Counted from the first letter of the stretch, positions 1 through 5,778 are shown. The stretch is DNA of 8,364 nt from Methylococcaceae bacterium (GCA_947506075.1 CANNNN010000102.1:1-8364); one strand, 5' to 3'. The notes: generated from the sequence alone by a model not told the origin. Numbers and translations are program-made.

Positions 1-83
1 ATACCCGTCGGGATTTTCGTATGCGTAGAGAAATTGCTCTGGAGATTAAAGAGGTGCGGGAAACGTGTACAAATGTCTTCTAA
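1..83 (+). CDS. Probable 3' end of an unidentified gene, cut by the window edge
   Basis: The third forward frame is open from the left edge to a TAA at 81-83. It encodes a strongly charged 26-residue tail rich in Arg and Glu that could form an amphipathic helix (RREIALEIKEVRE in the middle). A cluster of palindromes begins about 20 bp after the stop, as expected behind the end of a transcription unit. The first frame is also open, to a TAA at 91-93, but its composition (several Cys, Trp and Leu) looks less protein-like. The fragment is too short to assign a family. It does not resemble the C-terminus of RlmB, which often lies upstream of rpsF in relatives. Confidence 0.4.
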   Translation, partial: TRRDFRMRREIALEIKEVRETCTNVF

Positions 84-102
84 GTTATTGTAAATAAAAT
101 AC

Positions 103-149
103 GAAGCCGGTCGGAGTTTGCAGCTCCGATCGAAATGTTTGAAGGCTTC
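103..149. repeat. Long imperfect palindrome (stem-loop A)
   Basis: Bases 108-116 pair with 124-132 (9 bp, one G-T pair) around a 7-base loop that contains TTTGCA. An outer stem pairs 103-107 with 145-149 across an asymmetric bulge. No T-run follows on either strand, so a classical Rho-independent terminator is not supported. The loop core TTGCA is shared with the palindrome at 174-192, which suggests the two halves of a REP-like extragenic element. It could still end transcription of the upstream gene or stabilise its 3' end. Confidence 0.5.
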
Positions 150-154
150 GGCAG

Positions 155-173
155 TTTACCTTGTCTGGGTAAA
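155..173. repeat. Short hairpin between two larger palindromes
   Basis: TTTACC (155-160) is complementary to GGTAAA (168-173) around a 7-base loop. It abuts the next palindrome directly, giving three consecutive stem-loops between 103 and 192. It is only 6 bp and could be chance, but its position in a tandem array of hairpins makes it worth recording. Confidence 0.35.
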
Positions 174-192
174 ACGGGCTTGCAAAGCCCGT
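174..192. repeat. Perfect palindrome (stem-loop B)
   Basis: ACGGGCTT (174-181) is perfectly complementary to AAGCCCGT (185-192) with a 3-base centre. There is no T-run on either flank. GC-rich palindromes with a TTGCA core are typical of REP-type extragenic repeats. With stem-loop A about 63 bp away it may form one paired element. Whether it is repeated elsewhere in the genome cannot be seen from this window. Confidence 0.5.
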
Positions 193-294
193 CATGCATC
201 AAAGCAGCTTAAGAAATACAGGGCAGAGCAGTCTGTTGGGCGTAAATCGATGTGTCCATTTTGGTTAAATACCCTTTAAATCATCATTATGTAC

Positions 295-323
295 TTTCCA
301 ATAGCTAAAAAAACATTTACAAT
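295..323 (+). promoter_or_regulatory. Candidate sigma70 promoter of the rpsF operon
   Basis: A -35 hexamer TTTCCA (295-300, four of six consensus bases) lies 17 bp before a -10 hexamer TACAAT (318-323, five of six). The bases right after the -10 are GCGCGG, a GC-rich discriminator of the kind known from stringently controlled rRNA and ribosomal protein promoters. Transcription would start near 330, just before the structured leader at 336-403. It is the best-formed promoter in the gap and sits at the expected distance. Repression by ppGpp/DksA under starvation is inferred from the discriminator only. Confidence 0.55.
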
Positions 324-335
324 GCGCGGTTCTTA

Positions 336-403
336 AGGGGCTGTTCGCCCCTCCTTGCTTCACCATCTTTATAAGACAGAGGTGGGAGGCTTAACCGAAA
401 GGA
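336..403 (+). promoter_or_regulatory. Structured rpsF leader, candidate S6:S18 autoregulatory RNA
   Basis: CCTCC (350-354) and CACC (361-364) pair with the uninterrupted GGTGGGAGG (381-389), leaving a 6-base bulge (355-360) on the 5' side and a 16-base apical loop. An upstream hairpin, AGGGGC (336-341) with GCCCCT (347-352), overlaps the 5' arm by three bases, so the two structures compete. ACCG follows the stem, and the Shine-Dalgarno AAGGA (399-403) lies 6 bases before the rpsF ATG. A conserved leader bound by the S6:S18 dimer is known from many bacterial rpsF operons. The location and the GGTGGGAGG arm fit that motif, but I recognise it from general features rather than from an alignment. 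Excess S6:S18 would be expected to shut off translation of the operon. Confidence 0.6.
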
Positions 404-409
404 AAAAAA

Positions 410-874
410 ATGCGACATTATGAAATTGTCTTTTTAGTCCATCCTGACCAGAGTTCCCAGGTTCCAGCGATGATTGACCGTTATAGATCAACTATCGAAG
501 CCTCATCCGGTAAGATCCATCGCCTGGAAGACTGGGGTCGTAGACACCTGGCTTATCCGATCAAGAAAATTCATAAAGCACATTATGTGTTGATGAATGT
601 TGAATGCGACCAACCGACTTTGGAAGAGTTGGAAAGTGGCTTTCGTTTTAATGATGCCATTTTGCGTAGTATGACTTTATTGCAAAAAGCAGCCATTACT
701 GAGGTTTCTATTATTGCAACAGCAACAGCCGAAGAAAACAAAGTGGCTGAATCAAGAGCAAAAGATGCTGCGGCTAGAGAAGCGGAAGCGTTAACATTAG
801 CTAGCAAAGATGACGTAGTTGTTCTTGATGAACTCGACGAAGATCTTGATGCAGACACAGTCTCTGCTGAATAA
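410..874 (+). CDS. rpsF: 30S ribosomal protein S6
   Basis: S6 is a small-subunit platform protein that pairs with S18 and contacts 16S rRNA. The protein has 154 residues. Its first ~97 match E. coli S6 closely: MRHYEIVFLVHPDQS at the start, GKIHRLEDWGRR near 34-45, a central AYPIKKIHKAHYVLMNVE stretch, and FRFNDAILRSM near 79-89. Residues ~98-154 form a low-complexity Ala/Glu tail that turns strongly acidic (DELDEDLDAD) and ends in Glu. E. coli S6 also has an acidic tail, to which RimK adds glutamates, and a RimK homologue is encoded at 5835-6779. The start is fixed by homology and by AAGGA 6 bases upstream. It is the first gene of rpsF-rpsR-DUF2232-rplI. E. coli has priB between rpsF and rpsR; here the 32-bp gap leaves no room for it. 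Confidence 0.97.
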   Translation: MRHYEIVFLVHPDQSSQVPAMIDRYRSTIEASSGKIHRLEDWGRRHLAYPIKKIHKAHYVLMNVECDQPTLEELESGFRFNDAILRSMTLLQKAAITEVSIIATATAEENKVAESRAKDAAAREAEALTLASKDDVVVLDELDEDLDADTVSAE

Positions 875-906
875 AACCTTTAACACTTGGATTTACGAGA
901 ATTAAT

Positions 907-1134
907 ATGGCACGTAACATTAGACGCAAAAAATTCTGCCGATTCAGTGCAGAAGGTGGAACAGGGATTGATTATAAAGACCTGGATTTATTAAGCGATT
1001 ACATTACTGAAACCGGTAAAATTGTCCCTAGTCGTATCACAGGAACCAGCGCTAAATACCAAAGACAGTTATGCGTAGCAATTAAACGTGCTCGTTTTAT
1101 TGCATTACTGCCTTTCTGCGACGCTCACAAGTAA
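907..1134 (+). CDS. rpsR: 30S ribosomal protein S18
   Basis: S18 binds S6 on the platform of the small subunit. The protein has 75 residues, the same length as E. coli S18, and matches end to end: RRKKFCRFSAEG near the N-terminus, IDYKDLDLL, then the hallmark GKIVPSRITGT and AKYQRQL, and a basic AIKRARF helix before LLPFCDAHK. It lies 32 bp behind rpsF with no terminator between them, so the two are co-transcribed and produced together. The upstream ACGAGA is only a moderate ribosome binding site, and translational coupling to rpsF is plausible. The next gene starts 14 bp downstream. Confidence 0.97.
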   Translation: MARNIRRKKFCRFSAEGGTGIDYKDLDLLSDYITETGKIVPSRITGTSAKYQRQLCVAIKRARFIALLPFCDAHK

Positions 1135-1148
1135 AAGTCAGGACATCG

Positions 1149-2042
1149 GTGGGCTTTTTAGCGGAGTACATTATGCGGGGAAGGATGCAGGCCATGATAG
1201 TGGCTGCAACCCTCGCTATAGTGTCGCTGATCATGCCCCCGGTAAGTATAGTAAGTTCGGCCTCTGTCGCTCTGGTTACGTTAAGGCGGGGAGCTGTTGA
1301 AGGCTTGATCGTTTTGGGCTGTTCGACTGCGGTAGCCGGGCTTTTGGGGTATTTCCTGGTAGGCAATTTTCAGTTTGTATTGCTTTATGGAATGGTGCTG
1401 TGGCTTCCTGTCTGGATGATTTCAATCATCTTGAGGGAAGGGCGGTATTTATCTCTTGCAGTTGAAATTGCGGTATTGCTGGGCGTGCTGGGGGTGATTG
1501 GTTTTTATCTCTATAATGCAGATTTGGCTGTGATGTGGAAGGCTATACTCACACAAATGGTGCCTCCGAATGCCCCGGTTGTTGATATTACGCATACCTT
1601 GGATGTTTTGTCCCATTACATGACCGGCATCGTTGCAGCTGCCTCGGTGTTTGGGTTGCTATTCGGTCTGTTTCTGGCCCGATGGTGGCAGGCTTTACTG
1701 TATAACCCTGGCGGATTTAAGCAAGAATTTTTGTCATTAAATACGCATCCACGGCTGGCATTAGGCAGTATTGTCGTGGTGGTTATCGCCGCCTTAAGTT
1801 CCGGTGTGCTTTCTGAAATAGCGTGGAATATCACTATCTTGCTGTTGGTGTTGTACGTATTTATCGGAACGGCGGTACTGCATGCTCTGTTTGCATCGAT
1901 GAAGCTGGGCCGATTTATGGTTCCGATGTTTTATGTAACCTTGTTTTTGATACCCCATGCCATGCTGCCTGTTGCTTTAGTTGGACTGAGTGATGCGTGG
2001 ATGAACTTACGAAATAAAATTTCGAATCAACATGCGCCTTGA
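1149..2042 (+). CDS. DUF2232 family polytopic inner-membrane protein
   Basis: The 297-residue protein is very hydrophobic, with about eight predicted transmembrane segments between residues ~12 and ~285. The short N-terminus (EYIMRGRMQA) resembles the start of the DUF2232 proteins encoded between rpsR and rplI in Pseudomonas and other gammaproteobacteria. A cytosolic-looking loop near 175-203 carries RWWQALLYNPGGFKQEF, which fits the family. Its role is not established, and no catalytic motif is evident. The GTG at 1149 is chosen because AGGA (1140-1143) sits 5 bases upstream and the first residues fit the family; ATG at 1173 is the alternative. The gap to rpsR is 14 bp, so it is firmly inside the ribosomal operon. 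Its stop codon lies in the loop of a small hairpin (2033-2049). Confidence 0.8.
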   Translation: MGFLAEYIMRGRMQAMIVAATLAIVSLIMPPVSIVSSASVALVTLRRGAVEGLIVLGCSTAVAGLLGYFLVGNFQFVLLYGMVLWLPVWMISIILREGRYLSLAVEIAVLLGVLGVIGFYLYNADLAVMWKAILTQMVPPNAPVVDITHTLDVLSHYMTGIVAAASVFGLLFGLFLARWWQALLYNPGGFKQEFLSLNTHPRLALGSIVVVVIAALSSGVLSEIAWNITILLLVLYVFIGTAVLHALFASMKLGRFMVPMFYVTLFLIPHAMLPVALVGLSDAWMNLRNKISNQHAP

Positions 2043-2049
2043 TGGCGCA
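2033..2049 (+). other. Small GC-rich hairpin at the DUF2232 stop codon
   Basis: TGCGCC (2033-2038) pairs perfectly with GGCGCA (2044-2049) around the loop TTGAT, which contains the TGA stop. On the plus strand it is followed by an A-run, not a T-run, so it is not an intrinsic terminator for the operon. It could mark a processing or stability boundary between the DUF2232 and rplI parts of the mRNA; that is inference. Confidence 0.4.
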
Positions 2050-2089
2050 AAAAATAACCGGATTAAATCCGATACTGAGGTAATAAAAG

Positions 2090-2539
2090 ATGGAAGTTAT
2101 TCTTCTTGAAAAGGTAGCAAACTTGGGTAATCTGGGCGATAAAGTCGAGATCAAATCAGGTTATGGCAGAAACTATCTTATCCCTTACGGCAAGGCTGTT
2201 GCAGCAACAGCTGCTAAAATTGCTGAGTTTGAAGTGCGTCGTGCAGAACTTGAGAAAGCGGCAGCTGAAAAGCTGAAAGCGGCTCAAGCGCGCGCCAATT
2301 CCCTGAGCAAGCTACAGGTGGTCATTACTCATAAAGCGGGTGATGAAGGCAGGTTGTTCGGTTCAGTCGGTACGCAGAATATTGCTGATGCGATTACTGC
2401 AGCGGGTGTTGCGGTTGAAAAACATGAAATTCGCTTACCTCAGGGTGTTATTCGCCTGATCGGTGAATATGTGATCGATATTAACTGTCATACCGATGTA
2501 GTCGTTAAAATGCCTATTAAAATTGCTGCTGAAGCATAA
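2090..2539 (+). CDS. rplI: 50S ribosomal protein L9
   Basis: L9 binds 23S rRNA near the L1 stalk and helps keep the reading frame. The protein has 149 residues, equal to E. coli L9. The N-terminal domain (1-~50) shows the family signature MEVILLEKVANLGNLGDKV followed by GYGRNYLIPYGKA. A long Ala/Glu/Lys-rich connecting helix spans ~42-75. The C-terminal domain contains DEGRLFGSVGTQNIADAI and ends near VVVKMPIKI. GAGG (2077-2080) lies 9 bases upstream of the ATG. It is the last gene of the ribosomal protein operon. A strong hairpin follows 18 bp after the stop and probably ends or attenuates the operon before waaA. Confidence 0.97.
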   Translation: MEVILLEKVANLGNLGDKVEIKSGYGRNYLIPYGKAVAATAAKIAEFEVRRAELEKAAAEKLKAAQARANSLSKLQVVITHKAGDEGRLFGSVGTQNIADAITAAGVAVEKHEIRLPQGVIRLIGEYVIDINCHTDVVVKMPIKIAAEA

Positions 2540-2557
2540 TTAAAGTTTAAGGCGAAA

Positions 2558-2594
2558 GATTCAAGGTTGCAAGGATGACTTGCAACCTTGAATC
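2558..2594 (+). terminator. Perfect 16-bp hairpin between rplI and waaA
   Basis: The arm 2558-2573 is an exact reverse complement of 2579-2594, with the 5-base loop GATGA. This is the strongest inverted repeat in the window. It sits 18 bp after the rplI stop and ends 8 bp before the waaA ATG. The nearest T-run (T6, 2611-2616) begins 16 bp later, inside waaA, so it is not a textbook Rho-independent terminator. It may act as a 3' stabiliser for the ribosomal mRNA, as a partial terminator, or as a translation-controlling structure for waaA. Confidence 0.55.
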
Positions 2595-2602
2595 AGTTCA
2601 CT

Positions 2603-3859
2603 ATGCGAGTTTTTTACGCCTGCCTGTTTTATCTGTTAGTCCCGCTAATACTGCTGCGTCTAAGCTGGCGTAGTCTTAAAGCACCCGCCTATCGATCCCG
2701 ATGGGGCGAGCGATTCGCTCTCTATCATAAAAAATTTCCCCGGAATGTCATTTGGTTTCATGCGGTTTCCGTAGGTGAAGCCGAAGCTTTATTTCCGCTA
2801 GTTCGGAAAATTCAGCAGCATTATCCCAAGGCAAGATTGCTGATTACGACCACAACACCGACAGGATCAGCCCGTGTTAAAGCAGTGATGCCGGATGTCG
2901 AGCATGTTTATTTGCCCTATGACCTGCCCGATGCAGTCAGTCGGTTTATGCGGTGTTTTGAGCCGAGAATAGCCGTCATCATGGAAACTGAAATTTGGCC
3001 CAATCTTTTTGCCTGTTGCGGTAAAAACAAAATTCCCTTGTATATTATCAATGCCCGCTTATCGGAAAAATCTGCGAGCGGTTATCAGAAAATCCCCAGT
3101 CTTATTTATCCAGCATTAGCTGAGGTTAAATTGATTGCAGCGCAAACCCAGGATGATGCCCGCCGCTTTGTCGCGATTGGCGCAAAAACCGAAACAGTCA
3201 GAGCGATAGGAAATATCAAGTTTGATGTTGAAGTGCCCATGGAAATGATCAAGCAAGGTCTGCAGTTAAAAACTGATTTATTGGGTAAGCGCTTTGTTTG
3301 GCTGATCGCCAGCACCCATAAAGACGAAGAAGCTGTATTTCTTGAAATCTATAAAAAAATTAAACAGAGAATTCCTGAGTTATTACTGGTGATTGTGCCC
3401 AGACACCCCGAGCGTTTTTCGGAAGTAAAAAAACTGTACGAGCAGTATCCGTTGGCCGGGGTAACGCGTAGTTCCGGCGAAGCTTGTCAGCCCTATACCG
3501 ATGTCTATCTGGTCGATACGATGGGTGAGCTAAAGATGTTTTATGCTGCCGCTGACGTAGCGTTTGTCGGCGGCAGTATGGTGGAGGTTGGTGGGCACAA
3601 TATTCTTGAGCCGGCAGCGCTTGGAATTCCTGTTTTGTTTGGGCCGTATATGGCAAATTTTAAAGAAATAGCGGAAGGTGTGTTAAGGCAGGACGCGGCA
3701 ATACAATGTCAGAATCAGGACGAAATATTCGCTGCGATTATTGCGTTATACGCAGACCCCGCTTACCGGCAAGGCTTAGCCGAAAAAGGCCGGGCGTTCG
3801 TACTGCAAAATCAAGGTGCGATTAGCCGAATTTTTGAGCTACTTAAGCAGGATATTTAA
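2603..3859 (+). CDS. waaA: Lipid A Kdo transferase (3-deoxy-D-manno-octulosonic acid transferase)
   Basis: WaaA transfers Kdo from CMP-Kdo to lipid IVA at the cytoplasmic face of the inner membrane, building the LPS inner core. The 418-residue protein matches E. coli WaaA throughout. It has an N-terminal hydrophobic anchor (~2-22), then KAPAYRSRWGERF, then HAVSVGE, where E59 corresponds to the catalytic glutamate. TTTPTGS, VYLPYDLPDA and METEIWPNL (127-135) follow. The C-terminal donor domain has VPRHPERF, DTMGEL, FVGGS and GGHNILEPAALGIPVLFGP. The ATG at 2603 aligns with the E. coli start. No Shine-Dalgarno precedes it. An in-frame TTG at 2588 has AAGGA 12 bases upstream but lies within the hairpin, so it is less likely. 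Whether one or two Kdo residues are added cannot be told from sequence. Confidence 0.95.
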   Translation: MRVFYACLFYLLVPLILLRLSWRSLKAPAYRSRWGERFALYHKKFPRNVIWFHAVSVGEAEALFPLVRKIQQHYPKARLLITTTTPTGSARVKAVMPDVEHVYLPYDLPDAVSRFMRCFEPRIAVIMETEIWPNLFACCGKNKIPLYIINARLSEKSASGYQKIPSLIYPALAEVKLIAAQTQDDARRFVAIGAKTETVRAIGNIKFDVEVPMEMIKQGLQLKTDLLGKRFVWLIASTHKDEEAVFLEIYKKIKQRIPELLLVIVPRHPERFSEVKKLYEQYPLAGVTRSSGEACQPYTDVYLVDTMGELKMFYAAADVAFVGGSMVEVGGHNILEPAALGIPVLFGPYMANFKEIAEGVLRQDAAIQCQNQDEIFAAIIALYADPAYRQGLAEKGRAFVLQNQGAISRIFELLKQDI

Positions 3860-4094
3860 GGGGGAACCCGACACCGATTAAACTTATTTCGTTATTACTC
3901 AATCAGCAATTCAATGAAACACAGTAACTTGAACTATTGGTTTTGCCTTGTTTGCAAGTGATTAAATAAAACAATCGTATCCAAAGCCAGATTTGGACTC
4001 TGTGCCGGAGTTGAGCGACTACCATCAGCCTCTGGATGAGTTAATAAATTTTCATTCCTTAACATTAAGTATTTTATTGCGAGTTGCCTAATAC
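3860..4094. other. Intergenic region between waaA and fchA
   Basis: These 235 bp are AT-rich, with no supported gene. A 6-bp hairpin, TCCAAA (3980-3985) with TTTGGA (3992-3997), is the only clear palindrome. It lacks a T-run and is far from the waaA stop. I found no well-formed -35/-10 pair, although an fchA promoter probably lies in the AT-rich segment 4040-4080. The fchA start has only a weak GCGAG (4079-4083) as ribosome binding site. Confidence 0.5.
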
Positions 4095-4724
4095 ATGAAA
4101 GAAATAAAAGACAAATCTGTTCAAACCTTTATGGATGACTTGGCCAGCAAAGCGCCGACACCAGGTGGCGGCAGTGCGGCGGCGGTTATGGGTGCCCAGG
4201 CCGCAGCGTTAATCAGCATGGTTTGTAATTTGACGATAGGCAAGCCTAAATACGCTGAGGTCGAAGTTGAGATGTGGGCATTACTGGAAAAATCAGAAGC
4301 GTTGCGTGAGCAGTTGACAGGGATGATTAAGGCCGATGTTGATGTGTTTGAGCGTTTGATGTCGACCTACGGTTTGCCAAAAGATTCCGAGGAAGAAAAA
4401 CTGATGCGCAGTGCGGCCATTCAGGCAGTCTTAAAAGAAGCGACACAGGTTCCATTGGCCTGTGCACAGGCTTGCGCAGAAGTCATTGTGTTAAGCAAAA
4501 TTGCAGTTGATAAGGGTAATGCAGGCGTAATCAGTGATGCCGGCGTCGCCGCAATGGCCGGCTATGGCGGTTTAAAAAGTGCGGCGCTAAATGTTTATAT
4601 CAATGCTGGCGGTCTTAAGGATAGAGTATTTGCTGATGCGAAAATCGCCGAACTGGAGGCGATCTTAAATGGCGCAGATGCGGCAGCAGAAGAGGTTTAT
4701 CAAATGGTTAAAGCCAAGCTGTAG
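4095..4724 (+). CDS. fchA: Methenyltetrahydrofolate cyclohydrolase, FchA type (cyclodeaminase family)
   Basis: This family interconverts 5,10-methenyl- and 10-formyl-tetrahydrofolate in the cytosol, or acts as formimino-THF cyclodeaminase. The 209-residue protein is all-helical in character. It carries the signature APTPGGGSAAAVMGAQAAAL near residues 20-39 and a conserved KGNAGVISDAGVAAMAGYGGL stretch near 139-159, with the family Asp in SDAG. The length fits stand-alone FchA; the formiminotransferase domain of the mammalian bifunctional enzyme is absent. In methylotrophs FchA usually works with MtdA in C1 assimilation through the serine cycle. No mtdA or serine-cycle gene is adjacent here. 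A deaminase role in histidine or purine degradation is possible but unsupported by neighbours. The gene converges on the minus-strand unit ending at 4831. Confidence 0.85.
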   Translation: MKEIKDKSVQTFMDDLASKAPTPGGGSAAAVMGAQAAALISMVCNLTIGKPKYAEVEVEMWALLEKSEALREQLTGMIKADVDVFERLMSTYGLPKDSEEEKLMRSAAIQAVLKEATQVPLACAQACAEVIVLSKIAVDKGNAGVISDAGVAAMAGYGGLKSAALNVYINAGGLKDRVFADAKIAELEAILNGADAAAEEVYQMVKAKL

Positions 4725-4787
4725 GCTGTTAATCAAAGGGTGATGCCCCGTAGCTTGGTATCTGTATGAAAAATAGCTTTTTTTCAT
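4714..4787. terminator. Inverted repeats between convergent genes, weak terminator candidates
   Basis: CCAAGCT (4714-4720, spanning the end of fchA) pairs with AGCTTGG (4752-4758), enclosing a small GGG/CCC hairpin (4738-4740 with 4746-4748). Next, ATGAAAAA (4766-4773) pairs with TTTTTCAT (4780-4787), an AT hairpin whose right arm is a T-run on the plus strand and whose left arm gives one on the minus strand. The site lies between two converging genes, where a bidirectional terminator is expected. The AT stem is thermodynamically weak, hence low confidence. Confidence 0.35.
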
Positions 4788-4830
4788 CGAATAAATGATT
4801 TGTCTAGGTTTTTAATGGTGAGCTGCCAGC

Positions 4831-5493
4831 TTAGGGTTCTGTTTTTGGTTGCTGAAGTAACATCATTTGTTTTATTTTACCCAGTACTTGTTGCTGTTGA
4901 TCTGAAGTCAGTTGCTTAAAAGCCTGTTCAAATTCTATTAGGCTATAGGCGGCATCACCGACGGCATGCGAGGGTAAGGCTAGGCCGCAATCGGCAATGA
5001 CCTGTTTAATCGGTTCGGCAGCGTTGTCCAGCGGCATTGCGGCGGACAAAACCGTGCGTATCATGGTATTGACGCGAATAAAAATGGATTGCCCGGTCAG
5101 CATATCGTCGACGATACGTTTGGCGGATTCTTCCGTGTAGCCTCTACGTTTGGTGTCCTTAAAGGTTTTCATTTGAAGTTTAACGGGGGGATTCTTGTCG
5201 ATCTGGTATTCAAAACCAAAGGCGCGGCCTTGCGAGGCGATTAAGTTGTCAGCGTCAACAGCCACTTGCAAGATATTGTCCTTGCAGATAATTTCCATCC
5301 GGATGTAGTCATAGAGGCCGCGAGGCGGCAACGGTGATTGGGCAAAGCTAAAGGTTTTATTGCTTAAGCGGTCGCTTTCCTGGTGATAGCTCCAGGTATT
5401 GTCGGCAGCGACGGATAAAGGACATAAAATCAGCAGTACCGGAATAATGGTTTGGACTGTTTGGGTAAATGTTAAAAGACGCTTATGTTTCAT
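4831..5493 (-). CDS. Exported protein with a VasI/IalB-like domain, function unknown
   Basis: The 220-residue protein has a signal peptide: KHKR at 2-5, a hydrophobic core to ~28, and probable type I cleavage after VAA (28-30). Cys24 is not in a good lipobox. The mature part starts with DNTW, then an RGLYDYIRMEIICKDN segment, an FGFEYQIDKNPP segment near 92-103 and a final Cys in VIADCG. A Trp/Asp start, a first Cys in a beta strand (C70), an 'Y-x-I-D' strand and a last Cys (C169) recall the beta-sandwich seen in IalB and the type VI secretion-associated VasI proteins. C70 and C169 could form a disulfide. The resemblance is by pattern only, and no type VI gene is nearby. Residues ~171-220 form a Gln-rich helical tail. 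AGGAG (5501-5505) lies 7 bases upstream. The gene begins 15 bp behind the rubredoxin gene, so they are probably one operon. Confidence 0.75.
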   Translation of the reverse strand: MKHKRLLTFTQTVQTIIPVLLILCPLSVAADNTWSYHQESDRLSNKTFSFAQSPLPPRGLYDYIRMEIICKDNILQVAVDADNLIASQGRAFGFEYQIDKNPPVKLQMKTFKDTKRRGYTEESAKRIVDDMLTGQSIFIRVNTMIRTVLSAAMPLDNAAEPIKQVIADCGLALPSHAVGDAAYSLIEFEQAFKQLTSDQQQQVLGKIKQMMLLQQPKTEP

Positions 5494-5508
5494 GTCGATG
5501 CTCCTGAT

Positions 5509-5691
5509 TCAAGCGTTAGTTTCGTCCATTAACTTGAAAAAATTTTTTGGTGCGCCGCAGATCGGGCAATCCCAGCTATCCGGAATGTCCGCCCAACGGG
5601 TTCCCGGTGCAATACCGCTATCCGGGTCGCCTTTGGCTTCATCATAGATATGCTCACATTCCAGACATTGGTATTTTTTAAAATCCGACAT
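5509..5691 (-). CDS. Rubredoxin (Fe(Cys)4 electron carrier)
   Basis: Rubredoxins are small cytosolic one-electron carriers with a single iron held by four cysteines. The 60-residue protein has the full set: C9-x-x-C12 (CLEC) and C42-x-x-C45 (CPIC), the latter followed by GAPKNFF. The conserved core GDPDSGIAPGTRWADIPDSW lies between them. The length suits a single-domain rubredoxin. The linker is the usual one, so no metal-site residue is missing. AAGAAGGC (5697-5704) lies 5 bases before the ATG. It is the first gene of a likely two-gene unit with the exported protein, 15 bp downstream. No alkane hydroxylase or rubredoxin reductase is in the window, so the redox partner is unknown; roles in oxidative stress or electron delivery to an oxygenase are both possible. 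Confidence 0.95.
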   Translation of the reverse strand: MSDFKKYQCLECEHIYDEAKGDPDSGIAPGTRWADIPDSWDCPICGAPKNFFKLMDETNA

Positions 5692-5751
5692 ATTTTGCCT
5701 TCTTAAGGTAATTGAAAAGACGGGCTACCCAATTAAGGACGGACAGATAAC

Positions 5752-5778
5752 CTTTTTTCTAAGGAAGTTATCGTTAAA
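5752..5778. other. Bulged hairpin between rimK and the rubredoxin gene
   Basis: GATAAC pairs with GTTATC around a partly paired interior that holds a T6 run on the plus strand (A6 on the coding, minus strand). It lies about 60 bp after the rimK stop and 60 bp before the rubredoxin start. On the minus strand no T-run follows, so a terminator for rimK is not well supported. It could also be an operator-like dyad in front of the rubredoxin gene. Confidence 0.25.

Noticed and set aside
1088..1366. Overlapping frames on both strands at the rpsR/DUF2232 junction
   Set aside because: They overlap two well-supported genes and have no family resemblance or ribosome binding site.
2588..2602. TTG start giving WaaA five extra residues
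   Set aside because: It lies inside the hairpin arm, and the E. coli WaaA N-terminus aligns with the ATG at 2603; kept only as an alternative.
3360..3656. 98-codon minus-strand frame inside waaA
   Set aside because: Shadow of the WaaA C-terminal domain, which is conserved in the forward frame.
5399..5647. 82-codon plus-strand frame over the rubredoxin gene
   Set aside because: Antisense to a rubredoxin with an intact four-cysteine site; no independent support.
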